A stretch of 64,000 bases of DNA from Leptospira kanakyensis (GCF_004769235.1 NZ_RQFG01000012.1:274718-338717), one strand, 5' to 3'. Positions 18,760 through 28,309 are shown, counted from the first letter of the stretch. Notes: a model not told the origin generated them from the letters alone. Program-made: numbers and translations.

Positions 18760-20628
18760 ATGGGAAGAGAACAGCTCTTACTCGATTTTATCCCTGAAGG
18801 ATTTGAACTCATAGAGGTTTGTGAATCAGCAATTCTCTCTATTGAAGAAATCAATGATAGATCAGGTGATTATGATGAAGAGTTAATTAATAACTTATTC
18901 AGGGCCGTCCATACCTTTAAAGGTTCAAGTGGATTACTAAAACTGGAAAGTTTGGTAAAAATTTCTCACGAAGCAGAAACCCTGATGGATATTTTGCGAA
19001 AAGAAAAATTACTTCCAAACGAAGATATATGCCAAGTATTAATTAACACCTGTGACCAACTCCGAAGGTTATTACAAAAAGTAGATGAAACCAAATCTAA
19101 CCCGGAACTAGATGAAGAGTCAGAAGCAATCATTGAAGTTCTCAAACGAGAGATCAAACAACTGGCCCAAGAAACAAATGTTTCGGAAATAGAAGCCAAA
19201 ACAAATGAACCAAAGAAAAAAAGTTACGAAATTTTTGGAGAGGAATCTTCCAATGTTTCTACGGCAGTCGTAACAAAAAAACCTGCTTTTGAAATTTTTG
19301 GTGAATCACCTGCACCTTCTCCCCAACCGGAAGAAGTCAGAAACCCGGAGATTCTGCAACCTCAAATTAATACGGAAAAACAATCAAAGGATTCATTTAC
19401 CCAAACAAAAACCCCTATCGACAAAGAGGGAATGAATGTTCCGACAGCAGTCCATAAAAAAGAGATAAAGGTCGCCAATGAAAAGTTAGATGCTCTTATG
19501 GATTTAGTTGGTGAACTAGTCATTGCGGAATCGAATGTAACCCAACACCCAATGTTGAAATCGTTACGAAACGAAGATTTTAATTCTTCAATCAATCGCC
19601 TTCGTAAAATTGTTTTAGATCTACAAGAAGTTGCACTCTCCACACGAATGATACCAATTAGTGGAGTTTTTCATAAAATGTCCCGCCTGATCAGGGATCT
19701 ACAGAAAAAAGCCAATAAAAAAGTAGCATTGTACATAAGCGGAGAAGAAACAGAAATCGATAAATCCATTGTTGATTTAATTGCAGATCCCATTATCCAT
19801 ATTTTAAGAAACTCAATCGATCATGGAATTGAAAATGCCGAAGAACGTTTATTATCCAATAAACCTGAAGTAGGATCCATCCAACTAAGCGCCAAACAAT
19901 CAGTTAACGAAGTTTGGGTGATGATTCGTGACGATGGGAGAGGACTGAACCGAGAAAAAATAATCAAAAAATCAATCGAAAGAGGAATTCTATCTGGTGA
20001 TACGGATCAACTTTCTGATAAAGAAGTTTACAATCTAATTTTTGTTCCTGGTCTATCAACTGCAGAATCAGTAACGGATATTTCTGGCCGTGGTGTCGGA
20101 ATGGATATTGTTCGTCAAAACGTAGAAAGGATGGGCGGAAAAATAGAAATCCATAGTCGTTATGGTAAGGGCACAAGTTTTATATTAAGAATTCCATTAT
20201 CCCTTGGAATTATGGAAGGAACCGTTGTCCGTATAGGAAATAAATTTTTCACAATCCAAACAACTGAACTGAGAGAGTTTATTAGCCTTAGAGATAGAGA
20301 AGAAATCCCTTTGGAAGACAACCAAAAGGTAATCGATGTTCGTGGGACATTCATACCCATCTTTGATATTAATAGAATCCTTAACCATAGAGAAGAAATT
20401 TTTTATGATGGTTTGGATCCACTTATGATTGTCCTTGAATATGAAAAAAAACTAATAGGGATCCGAGTTGATGAAATCATCGGCAACCAAAACGTTGTCA
20501 TCAAACCGTTGCAAGGAATTTTAGAAGAAGCAAATGGTGTAAACGGATTTACCATTCTCGGCAGTGGGAATGTCAGTTTGATTTTAGATGTTAAATCCAT
20601 TTTTCAAAAAATGCAAAGAATCGACTGA
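18760..20628 (+). CDS. cheA: chemotaxis histidine kinase CheA
   Basis: Domains in order: P1 (HPt) with the phospho-accepting His51 in RAVHTFKGSSGLL; a variable linker in place of a clear P2; P3 dimerisation helices (LDALMDLVGELVIAESN); P4 ATPase with HILRNSIDHGIE, DDGRGLNREKI and SGRGVGMDIVRQNVERMGG; and the P5 CheW-like regulatory domain. The linker carries two near-identical EIFGE motifs (about residues 156 and 177) that may bind a response regulator. It starts 8 nt after the receptor and overlaps the cheB start, so the genes are translationally coupled. Confidence 0.95.
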   Translation: MGREQLLLDFIPEGFELIEVCESAILSIEEINDRSGDYDEELINNLFRAVHTFKGSSGLLKLESLVKISHEAETLMDILRKEKLLPNEDICQVLINTCDQLRRLLQKVDETKSNPELDEESEAIIEVLKREIKQLAQETNVSEIEAKTNEPKKKSYEIFGEESSNVSTAVVTKKPAFEIFGESPAPSPQPEEVRNPEILQPQINTEKQSKDSFTQTKTPIDKEGMNVPTAVHKKEIKVANEKLDALMDLVGELVIAESNVTQHPMLKSLRNEDFNSSINRLRKIVLDLQEVALSTRMIPISGVFHKMSRLIRDLQKKANKKVALYISGEETEIDKSIVDLIADPIIHILRNSIDHGIENAEERLLSNKPEVGSIQLSAKQSVNEVWVMIRDDGRGLNREKIIKKSIERGILSGDTDQLSDKEVYNLIFVPGLSTAESVTDISGRGVGMDIVRQNVERMGGKIEIHSRYGKGTSFILRIPLSLGIMEGTVVRIGNKFFTIQTTELREFISLRDREEIPLEDNQKVIDVRGTFIPIFDINRILNHREEIFYDGLDPLMIVLEYEKKLIGIRVDEIIGNQNVVIKPLQGILEEANGVNGFTILGSGNVSLILDVKSIFQKMQRID

Positions 20629-21650
20629 TGATTAAGTTACTCATTGTTGATGATCAATCGGTTGTGCGAAAAGTCCTTTCGGAGATGTTTATTGGTGACA
20701 AAAACATACAAGTTGTTGGAACAGCAGCTAATGCTTTGGAAGCCAAACGTTTGATTCCTCAACTCCTTCCAGATGTAATAAGTTTGGATGTGGACATGCC
20801 TGGGATGTCAGGAATCGAGTTTTTAGACTGGCTTATGCCAAACTTTCCAACGCCAGTAATTATGCTTAGCACCTATACAGTATCAGGTGCTAATGCGACA
20901 ATCAAAGCACTTGAAAGAGGTGCCATGGATTTTGTAAAAAAACCAGATGGTACGGAAGCTGATTTTTTACGAATGTTAGAAGAACTTACAAACAAAATTA
21001 AGAAATTAGGTTTAGGCGCAAAACCAAAACAATACGTCACAAATTCCCAACCAAAACTGGTCAGCCCCAAAGGCAAACAAACCAACATCAAACTGATTGC
21101 CATTGGTGCATCAACCGGCGGAACCCAAGCATTAGATTTTATTTTACATAAATTACCAAACGACCTACCCCCCATTGTTGTTGTACAACATATGCCAGAA
21201 CATTTCACAACCTTGTTTGCGCAAAGGCTTAACCAAACGACTGGCCTTCCCGTGAAAGAGGCAACCCATGGAGATATTTTAGAACATGGTCATGTTTATT
21301 TAGCACCCGGTGACCAACATCTCCTCGTTCGCCGAATGGCAGGACGTTTTTATTTAGAAGTCGAAATGTTTGATAAAGTTAGTGGCCATCGTCCATCCGT
21401 AGACGTAATGTTTAACTCTATCTCACAAGGAAAGATGGGAAATCATTGTTTGGCCATTTTACTCACAGGAATGGGAAGAGATGGAGCTAGTGGATTAAAA
21501 GGAATCAAAGATGCTGGTGGACGAACCATCGGTCAAGACGAAGAGTCTAGCGTAGTTTATGGAATGCCCAAAGAAGCGTTTTTGTTAGGTGGTGTTGAAA
21601 AACAGGTAAGTCTTTCCGCCATACCAGATGTTATTTTACAATATTTATAA
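20628..21650 (+). CDS. cheB: chemotaxis-specific methylesterase CheB
   Basis: Removes methyl groups from receptor glutamates and deamidates glutamines. The N-terminal receiver has Asp54 in ISLDVDMPGMSG and the Lys in VKKPDG. A linker leads to the C-terminal esterase with the catalytic triad: Ser in IGASTGGTQAL, His in VVQHMPEHF and Asp in LTGMGRDGASGL. The partner methyltransferase CheR is not in this window. The start ATG overlaps the cheA stop. Confidence 0.95.
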   Translation: MIKLLIVDDQSVVRKVLSEMFIGDKNIQVVGTAANALEAKRLIPQLLPDVISLDVDMPGMSGIEFLDWLMPNFPTPVIMLSTYTVSGANATIKALERGAMDFVKKPDGTEADFLRMLEELTNKIKKLGLGAKPKQYVTNSQPKLVSPKGKQTNIKLIAIGASTGGTQALDFILHKLPNDLPPIVVVQHMPEHFTTLFAQRLNQTTGLPVKEATHGDILEHGHVYLAPGDQHLLVRRMAGRFYLEVEMFDKVSGHRPSVDVMFNSISQGKMGNHCLAILLTGMGRDGASGLKGIKDAGGRTIGQDEESSVVYGMPKEAFLLGGVEKQVSLSAIPDVILQYL

Positions 21651-21668
21651 TGAAAGTGGAGATTCAAT

Positions 21669-22037
21669 ATGTCAAAAAAAATATTACTTTGTGATGATGC
21701 ACCAACTGCCTTAAAACTAATGGAAATGGTTCTTGGTGATGAAGGTTACGAAATATTCAAAGCAGAAAATGCAGAACAAGCAATGAAAAGCCTGGAACTC
21801 AATGGCCCTTTTGATGGTTGTGTATTTGATGTCAACATGCCAGGAAAAAATGGAATCGAATTATCTCGTGATTTTTTAGCCCACCCCAAAGGAGCTGGAG
21901 CCAATATCGTGATAGTTTCTACAGAATCTAGTGATCACTTGCGGCAAGCCGGAAAAGACGCAGGTGTAAAAGCTTGGATTGTGAAACCATTTGATGATGA
22001 AGATTTGATCGAAGTACTAAAACGGATTACAGCTTAA
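21669..22037 (+). CDS. cheY: CheY-type single-domain response regulator
   Basis: A receiver domain alone (122 residues): acidic pair CDDAPTA, phospho-accepting Asp54 in CVFDVNMPGKNG, Thr/Ser near VSTES and Lys in IVKPFDDEDL. In this operon it is the natural phosphate acceptor of CheA, either to drive flagellar switching or another output. It is 18 nt after cheB with a GGAG ribosome binding site, and its stop overlaps the convergent cheD stop. Confidence 0.9.
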   Translation: MSKKILLCDDAPTALKLMEMVLGDEGYEIFKAENAEQAMKSLELNGPFDGCVFDVNMPGKNGIELSRDFLAHPKGAGANIVIVSTESSDHLRQAGKDAGVKAWIVKPFDDEDLIEVLKRITA

Positions 22038-22579
22038 AATGTATAAATGGCCGTTTTTTTAACCATCCTTTCGCGAACCTTAGTTTCAAAATGTCTTTCT
22101 TGTGTGAGAATTTCAGTAGATAGGTTCGCAGGTATCCTGGTTATAAAAACGTCATAACTATCCGTATGGAAAACCAACTTTCGATACAACTCCCCACCTG
22201 TGTCTTCACTGACGATTGGGATTTTTTCCGTTTGCAAAAAACTTTTAACAAAACTTACATTTTTAGGGCCAGCATGACTCGTTGTTAGTTTTAAAGTCTG
22301 GGATCCACCAAAGATTTTTGCCTTTAATTCATTACGTGGGATATTGAGTTTCACAAATTCATTGATGATAAGTTCCATGGAAGTAATTCCGTAACGTGAA
22401 CTTTTTTTCTCTTCTATTTTGTCGTTACTACCTGGTAAGAGAATATGATTGATGGCGCTATGTTTTGTTTTTTCGTGAAACAAACAGACAGAAACACAAG
22501 ATCCCAAAATAGTTCGGATTTCATAAAAGCCTGAGGTAAAATAAGCTTCACCAATATTTAGAAAAACTTGTTGTTTCAT
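22034..22579 (-). CDS. cheD: chemoreceptor glutamine deamidase CheD
   Basis: CheD deamidates specific receptor glutamines. The sequence has the family core: FYEIRTILGSCVSVCLF with nucleophile Cys28, then SAINHILLPG with His45, and AKIFGGSQTL further on. It is 181 residues, within the family range. It lies tail to tail with cheY, overlapping by 4 bp, so it has its own promoter and antisense contact at the 3' ends is possible. Confidence 0.92.
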   Translation of the reverse strand: MKQQVFLNIGEAYFTSGFYEIRTILGSCVSVCLFHEKTKHSAINHILLPGSNDKIEEKKSSRYGITSMELIINEFVKLNIPRNELKAKIFGGSQTLKLTTSHAGPKNVSFVKSFLQTEKIPIVSEDTGGELYRKLVFHTDSYDVFITRIPANLSTEILTQERHFETKVRERMVKKTAIYTF

Positions 22580-22780
22580 ACAAAGTGATACACGGGGCAG
22601 AGATCTATTTTCATAATTACCGAAGAAATGAATTTGTCATTCCAAATTATTTTTCGTGAGAAACCATTCGTGAGAAAATATTCGCATGAATGATAAGACG
22701 TATTTTTTTCTAAAAAAAACGACCACCCAAACAAGGGGATCCCTAAATCTATTGGATGGTCAAAATGTAGTTCTAGTATT

Positions 22781-23659
22781 TTATCTCGTAGTTCGGTATC
22801 TAGCGTACACTCCGTCAATGTCCGGCCCATTGGAAATGGCTTCTTTTACAAAAGCCAAATTTGTATCTGGGTTTTTCCAACGAACCGAAGATGCAGAAGA
22901 CAATCTGATGTAAGTAAATCCAGTTTTCAATTCATCTCTTAAACTGGAATTACATCCAGATCCACCTGCTGAATTAGATACATCACTTAGTTCATCTAAA
23001 TCAAATCCATCTCCGCCAGAGTTTGCCAATTCAAAAACTAAACTAGGATCATGTCCAAAATTTTTCGTTGTTTCATGAAATAATACTGAATTTCTGCCAG
23101 CAAACCTTGGCCAATCAGCAGGATTTTTAGAATATGTTGTTTCTGGCGCAAAACTATAATTCGGATTAAACCCACACCAATTGGTAGTATCGTTACTAAC
23201 TTCAACGATAATGATATCCATAAAATATGTACTCGGGTTAGATACTTTGAATGCATTTTCAAAAACAATAAAATCAATACCAGGACCATTGGTAATTTTG
23301 TGACCAGACCATTCTAAAATAATATGATCATTTGCTAATGTATAGTATAAAGAAAATACATCGGTTCCACCTCCAGTAAGACCAGCACCGCGAACTCCAT
23401 TCACTGCATTATTACTATTTCCGATTCCTGAGCCTGTATGCCCAGGCGCAGACTTTACTGTATCTGCCAACCAAACACCAGGATGAGAGGAGACGGGACC
23501 AGGAATGTCTGGATTGTCCGATCCATCGATGGGGTTTGTATTTTCCATTTGTAACAATGGTAAAAGTAGAGTCGAATCTACGTTAGATGGTTTTGTTTCG
23601 CAATTCCAGACCAAAAGAAAGGAAGTGCTGACAAGAAGTAAGTTTGTTTGAATTTTCAA
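22781..23659 (-). CDS. lipoprotein resembling the LIC_13355 family
   Basis: The mature protein (after the lipobox LVWNC) starts with a Ser/Asn/Asp-rich linker, then a beta-rich domain with GGTDVFSLYYTLANDHIILEW, IDFIVFENAF, IIIVEVSNDTTNWCGFNP and a final NGPDIDGVYARY. This resembles the Leptospira LIC_13355 lipoprotein family as I remember it. An ATG at 23680 is in frame, but AGGAG lies 6 nt before a TTG at 23659, which gives a normal leader (LKIQTNLLLVSTSFLLVWNC), so the TTG start is chosen. Function unknown. Confidence 0.75.
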   Translation of the reverse strand: MKIQTNLLLVSTSFLLVWNCETKPSNVDSTLLLPLLQMENTNPIDGSDNPDIPGPVSSHPGVWLADTVKSAPGHTGSGIGNSNNAVNGVRGAGLTGGGTDVFSLYYTLANDHIILEWSGHKITNGPGIDFIVFENAFKVSNPSTYFMDIIIVEVSNDTTNWCGFNPNYSFAPETTYSKNPADWPRFAGRNSVLFHETTKNFGHDPSLVFELANSGGDGFDLDELSDVSNSAGGSGCNSSLRDELKTGFTYIRLSSASSVRWKNPDTNLAFVKEAISNGPDIDGVYARYRTTR

Positions 23660-23773
23660 TTTTGTCTCCTTTGTTGTCATTAGGAGCGCAGAATTTGTTC
23701 AGTTGTAGTTTGTTCAATTGCAGACGACCCAATGACATATTTGTCCGGGGCCCTGAAAAAAATTTTCGGTGCA

Positions 23774-23886
23774 AATGATCGTTTACGGGCGATTCATTTA
23801 CGGGAAGATCCGACTTATTCCATAGTAGTATGGAAATCACGGTTGCGCCGTCAGCTGAGGATTTACACCCCATTCCTCCCGGAATT
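23774..23886 (+). pseudogene. gene remnant (copy 2 of 2)
   Basis: This 113-bp segment is about 80% identical to 3990-4109, with the same start (AATGATCGTTTACGGGCGAT) and end (CATTCCTCCCGGAATT). Small deletions in the middle break the frame that is open in copy 1. The rest of the 23681-24016 gap shows no gene. Confidence 0.55.
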
Positions 23887-24016
23887 AAGTCCAGCTTTTG
23901 CAAACGAACAATTTAAACAAGAAATAAAGAAAATATCATTTCAACTATCAAGACATTTATAAATGAAATTCGGTTTGAAATCGGTTACACAATTGGGCTC
24001 CGTAGCCATAGGCAAA

Positions 24017-25453
24017 TCATAAAGGATCTAAACACAAATCACAATTCCCACAAATCTCGAAAGGAGAATCAAAATATTCATGGATGAACTTCCGCCGACA
24101 ATCTTTTGTTTTTGTATAAAGAACCGTTTGATAGAGTCGTTTTTGATTTTCCTTTTTTTTATCCAACAATTCGGCTTCTGAAAAAAAGGAATCAGACCAA
24201 GTGGACTCAATTTGTAAAGTTCCACGTTCGATATCCCCAGAAATAAGACCTTTACTTGCCAATAAACTTAGAGCTGTTTGAATTCGATGGTCTCCTTTGT
24301 TTTTATAAGTCAAATAAGATTGTAAGGTTTCATAATCCAAACTGGGTAATTCAGTTTGTTTTTGTAGTAAGGTTTGAAATAATTTTTTCAAATACGATAC
24401 ATCAGGGTTTTGCCATTCAATAAATTCCATTTGTACACTGAGATCATCTTGGCAATAATAAAGTCTACAATCAGAAGGGTGACCATCTCTCCCTGCGCGA
24501 CCAATTTCTTGGTAATAAGACTCTATACTTCCGGAAATTTGTGCATGATAAATATTACGAATATTTGGTTTATCAATCCCCATTCCAAAAGCGTTAGTAG
24601 CAAGTAGAAGCCCATCTTCTGATTTAAGAAATAAAGATTGTATTTTGTTTCTTTGATCTGGAGAAAGTTTGCCGTGATAAAAAAAATGCTTTTTATGTTT
24701 CGTATCCAAAAAGTGGCTAAACTTTTCTAATTCGCTAATCAAACTAAAGTAGATAATAGTAGCACCTTTCGACTGATTCAAATCTTCCAAAATTGTTTTG
24801 TATTTTGATTCCGAATCAAAACAATCCATTACCGATAGTTTCAAATTTGGACGAAACAAACCATTGTCAAAAATCTGAATTTTTTCTTTGGAAAATCCCA
24901 ATTGAGTGATGATATCATCTTGTACTCGTTTGGAGGCAGTCGCCGTCAATGCAATGGTAGTTGGAGAACCTAAAATTTCACGAAACCAAGCAACTTTAGT
25001 ATAGTCAGGCCGAAAGTCATGACCCCATTGGCTGATACAATGTGCCTCATCAATGGCAAGAAGAGAAATATTGATTCCACTAAGTGCATCCAAAAATTCT
25101 TTTTTTTGAAATCTTTCCGGAGAAACATATACTATTTTATACTCTCCAGATTTTAGTTTGTCATACCGATCCAACCTTTCCTTTTTCCCCAAACTAGAAT
25201 TGATAAATGTTGCAGGAACAGCTTTACTTTGTAAGGCGGCAACTTGGTCTTTCATGAGAGCTATCAGAGGAGAAATGACAATACACGTTCCTGGCAATGT
25301 GAGAGCAGGGATTTGATAACACAAAGATTTGCCCATACCCGTTGGCATAAGGACGAGAGCATGTTTTTTCGATAAAACATGTTTGATGATTGTTTCCTGG
25401 TTTCCACGAAATTGGGAAATGCCAAAAATTTCACAAGATTGCTTTAGAGTCAT
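24017..25453 (-). CDS. recQ: short RecQ-family ATP-dependent DNA helicase
   Basis: A 3'-5' DNA helicase of repair and recombination. Motifs are clear: Walker A MPTGMGKSLC (Lys42), DEAH in AIDEAHCISQWGHDFR, TATASKRV, and motif VI QEIGRAGRDGHPS. The RecQ-Ct zinc site follows (CRRKFIHEYF...CGNCDLC). The chain stops there at 478 residues, so the winged helix and HRDC domains of the ~600-residue enzyme are missing. Such short forms exist, but this may alter substrate choice. It lies 16 nt after the adenylate cyclase gene on the same strand. Confidence 0.92.
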   Translation of the reverse strand: MTLKQSCEIFGISQFRGNQETIIKHVLSKKHALVLMPTGMGKSLCYQIPALTLPGTCIVISPLIALMKDQVAALQSKAVPATFINSSLGKKERLDRYDKLKSGEYKIVYVSPERFQKKEFLDALSGINISLLAIDEAHCISQWGHDFRPDYTKVAWFREILGSPTTIALTATASKRVQDDIITQLGFSKEKIQIFDNGLFRPNLKLSVMDCFDSESKYKTILEDLNQSKGATIIYFSLISELEKFSHFLDTKHKKHFFYHGKLSPDQRNKIQSLFLKSEDGLLLATNAFGMGIDKPNIRNIYHAQISGSIESYYQEIGRAGRDGHPSDCRLYYCQDDLSVQMEFIEWQNPDVSYLKKLFQTLLQKQTELPSLDYETLQSYLTYKNKGDHRIQTALSLLASKGLISGDIERGTLQIESTWSDSFFSEAELLDKKKENQKRLYQTVLYTKTKDCRRKFIHEYFDSPFEICGNCDLCLDPL

Positions 25454-25469
25454 TTATTTTTTTAGAATT

Positions 25470-27308
25470 CTAAGACTCATGTGTGACAAGAAAAACTTCA
25501 ATTGGCTTTAGCTTTCCTTTTACAGTTTCTTCTGCAACAAACTTTGTCTGAAACAATTCAGGCCGCTCCAAACTAGCAATCGTAGATCCAGAAACAAGAA
25601 TATCGGCAGAATATTTTTTTGTTAACCCTTCTAAACGACTGGCGGCATTGACAGTATCGCTAATGACAGTGGAGTCCATCCTTCTGTTTTCACCGATAGT
25701 CCCAAGCATTAGTGGGCCAGTATGAATTCCAATCCCAAACTCCACAGCCTGATATCCACCCCTAACCCGCCCATCGTTGTATTCCCGAAGTGCATGCCTC
25801 ATGGCGATGGCTGCCACCAAAGATTCATCAGGTGGGCCAGGAAAAAGTGCCATCATTCCATCTCCCAGGTATTTATCCACAAATCCATTATGATCTCTAA
25901 TGATGGGACCAAATAGTTTAAGAAACGAATTGATAAACTTGAAGTTTTCTTTTGGACTCATTGATTCAGATAAACCAGTGAAATTTCGAATATCCAAAAA
26001 GAATACAGTCATTTTCATTTCGGTAAAATCACCTAAAGCAATTTCTGTGATACTTTTTTTATTCAATAAACCCAACACTTCTCGAGGAATGAATCTTTCA
26101 AGAGAGGAATTTATTTTTTCTAAGGCGGCAGAATGCATTTCGCTCGTAGCAAATGCATTAGCAAAAAGACGTGCAACAACCAAAGACTGTGCTAATAAAA
26201 AAACGAATGTCCCTACATTCACTAAAGATGGAAGATTCCAGAAAAAATGACTTTTTACAATATCAAGCAATACGGTGAACAAAAAAACAACTGTTCCCCC
26301 AACAAATAACCCTGCTCCGGGTTCTTTATGAAGAAGTGCTCGGCCAACAATGATTAAACTATAGATTCCATAAGAAACAAGTAACAATTGAAAAGGAACT
26401 AACAATTTGGTTGTCCAAACAATAGGGGCAGTAACATTAATGACTGCATATAAAATCCCACCAATCATGGTAATGATTGTTGCTGGCCGATATGAAAATT
26501 TGGGATACAAACGATCAACAAAGGCAGCAAAACTTACCAATGCCAATGCCATGGTAACATATACACCACGAATCACAAAATACCAGCTAACATCTGGGAA
26601 AATTTCTAAAAACAATGTTTCACTGTAAAAAGTAGAACGAAATGAAATCATCAAACAAAATACACCGAACCATAGTGGCGCCCTATTTTGACTACGGAAG
26701 AAGAAGGAACCACAATGATAAAGTCCCATAAGAAAAATGGCGCCAAAGAGAAAGGCCTCCCAAATCACTGCTTGTGTTCGGATCCCTTGAATTTGATCTA
26801 AAGTACCGAGTGTTAAACTATAATAGATACCGCCAAATTGATCATCCCAGTTTGATACCTCAACCTCCAAATCCATTTCAGTTTTTTCTGTTTTCGGAAT
26901 TAAGATGACCCTTGGCCGATAAGAAGGAAAACCACTTCCCGATACGGGCGAAACAAGACCTTCTTTTGCTATGACAGCCCCATCAACTGACAACGAGAAG
27001 GCGGTTCCGACCAAGGGAGACAATATAGCTAATTGATGAGAATTGTCCGGTAGTATAATTTTTAACCGATAAACACCATGCCCCAGAGGATTTCCATGAA
27101 ATCCCTTGGTGGACGGGACTTCCCAAGGAACTCCATCGAGTTTCCATTCCCCATCTAGAGGAACCGTCCCCTGAAGCCATGACCACAAACTTAGATCTAA
27201 TGTTCCTGCCGCCGCAGTGGGAATTTGTAATTGTCCAGATCGCGGCGAACAGTACGAACAAATACTAATGGCAATCAAGACTACAGCAATACGAATATAT
27301 GGAAACAT
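25470..27308 (-). CDS. 7TMR-DISM adenylate/guanylate cyclase
   Basis: The N-terminus has a leader ending SICSYC, then an extracellular beta-sandwich of the 7TMR-DISM sensor type (VPLDGEWKLDGVPW...), about seven membrane helices, and a C-terminal class III cyclase. The cyclase has VFFLDIRNFTGLS with the first metal Asp, KYLGDGMMALFPG with the second, and VISDTVNAASRLEGL. It should make cAMP or cGMP in response to an external ligand. A TTG at 27410 extends the frame by 34 residues; the ATG at 27308 gives a proper leader and is preferred. recQ follows downstream. Confidence 0.87.
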   Translation of the reverse strand: MFPYIRIAVVLIAISICSYCSPRSGQLQIPTAAAGTLDLSLWSWLQGTVPLDGEWKLDGVPWEVPSTKGFHGNPLGHGVYRLKIILPDNSHQLAILSPLVGTAFSLSVDGAVIAKEGLVSPVSGSGFPSYRPRVILIPKTEKTEMDLEVEVSNWDDQFGGIYYSLTLGTLDQIQGIRTQAVIWEAFLFGAIFLMGLYHCGSFFFRSQNRAPLWFGVFCLMISFRSTFYSETLFLEIFPDVSWYFVIRGVYVTMALALVSFAAFVDRLYPKFSYRPATIITMIGGILYAVINVTAPIVWTTKLLVPFQLLLVSYGIYSLIIVGRALLHKEPGAGLFVGGTVVFLFTVLLDIVKSHFFWNLPSLVNVGTFVFLLAQSLVVARLFANAFATSEMHSAALEKINSSLERFIPREVLGLLNKKSITEIALGDFTEMKMTVFFLDIRNFTGLSESMSPKENFKFINSFLKLFGPIIRDHNGFVDKYLGDGMMALFPGPPDESLVAAIAMRHALREYNDGRVRGGYQAVEFGIGIHTGPLMLGTIGENRRMDSTVISDTVNAASRLEGLTKKYSADILVSGSTIASLERPELFQTKFVAEETVKGKLKPIEVFLVTHES

Positions 27309-27578
27309 TTCCTGGAATGCTAACGGACAGTAGGAGATTGTCAATCGAATTCGATCTTTAAGAAGAACAAGAAAAGGCAAAATCTCGATTCTTGGTTCGT
27401 ATAAATTCAATGAAGTAAGAACGATTCATTCATAACAAATCTATTAGTAATGAATCCAACGAAACCACTTACAGTAATTACGGTGTACTACTAATCCTTT
27501 CCAATGATATAAAGTTTTTTAAACCAGTTAGTTATAAAGAAATGAAGAGACCTTAAACAAAAAAGAAGTCCAAAGAAC

Positions 27579-27606
27579 TTGACAATGAATTTTAGAACTT
27601 TAAAGT
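27579..27606 (+). promoter_or_regulatory. sigma70-like promoter
   Basis: TTGACA (27579-27584) is a perfect -35 box. TAAAGT (27601-27606) is a fair -10 at 16 nt. An AAAGGAGA ribosome binding site and the ATG of the secreted protein follow. Confidence 0.4.
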
Positions 27607-27628
27607 TTTGTAATCTAAAGGAGACTAG

Positions 27629-28030
27629 ATGAAATTAAAATTTTCCAAAATCATTTCGATTTGTATTTTTTTTACGCTGACTGCATCCGTTTCAGCACAA
27701 AAAGGACAACAGTACGAAGCAAAACCACAAGGTGGATTTACAAAAAATATATCAGGCACTTGGGATTGTGGTGACTTTGGGAAACTTACACTCAAACAGA
27801 ACGGAATTTCAGTCACTGGTGTTTATGATAACAACGGAGGAAGTTTGAGAGGAACCATTACTGGTAATACATTCAGTGGTGTCTGGTCTGAATCAGAAAC
27901 TGGTGATTCCGGAGCATTTGAATTCGAACTAGCCATCAAACGTATGTCTCCAGATCCAACACATTTAGATGGGAAGTGGAATCACACAAACGATCGCAAA
28001 TGGCAGACCGGATGGAACTGCGTTAAGTAA
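27629..28030 (+). CDS. hypothetical secreted protein
   Basis: A signal peptide (ISICIFFTLTASVSAQ) is followed by a roughly 110-residue beta-rich domain with GTWDCGDFGKLTLKQNG, SVTGVYDNNGGSLRGTITGN and GVWSESETGDSGAFEFEL, and a closing Cys pair (WDCG, WNCVK). The repeated G-x-W and G-T/V patterns suggest a small beta barrel, possibly lipocalin-like; this is a weak structural guess. It starts an apparent operon with a membrane protein, a WG-repeat protein and a papain-like peptidase. Confidence 0.8.
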   Translation: MKLKFSKIISICIFFTLTASVSAQKGQQYEAKPQGGFTKNISGTWDCGDFGKLTLKQNGISVTGVYDNNGGSLRGTITGNTFSGVWSESETGDSGAFEFELAIKRMSPDPTHLDGKWNHTNDRKWQTGWNCVK

Positions 28031-28034
28031 CATT

Positions 28035-28304
28035 ATGATAATAATAAAATCAATTTTAATTATTGCAGGGTTCATTGTATTAGGCGGGGTCGTCGGTTTT
28101 TTTGGACCTTTCATCATTGCGCAATTCGACCAAAATCCTGCTTGGTCTATGATCACAATGGTTACCGTACCAATAGGTTTTCATCTAGGACTTGTCGTCG
28201 GTTTGTTTTGGGTTTTTGGATTTTCCTTTCCCGGAGTCATCGTTCCTTTAATTACAAGTCTTGGTTTAGCTACAATGGTTTACTATTTAATTTTTAATCA
28301 GTAG
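28035..28304 (+). CDS. small membrane protein
   Basis: About 89 residues with three hydrophobic helices: IIIKSILIIAGFIVLGGVVG, a second around TMVTVPIGFHLGLVVG, and a third rich in Val, Ile and Leu to the C-terminus. The start at 28035 is chosen because the longer frame from 27969 would overlap the previous gene by 62 bp. It starts 4 nt after that gene's stop. No family recognised. Confidence 0.7.
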   Translation: MIIIKSILIIAGFIVLGGVVGFFGPFIIAQFDQNPAWSMITMVTVPIGFHLGLVVGLFWVFGFSFPGVIVPLITSLGLATMVYYLIFNQ

Positions 28305-28309
28305 GTGTT

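Noticed and set aside
22576..22830. An 84-residue minus-strand frame between cheD and the lipoprotein
   Set aside because: It overlaps the end of the lipoprotein gene and has no ribosome binding site; the gap also has two TTCGTGAGAAA repeats, too short to call.
23732..23962. A 76-residue plus-strand frame over the gene remnant
   Set aside because: The frame mixes remnant and unrelated sequence, and the matching copy at 4 kb shows that indels broke the original frame.
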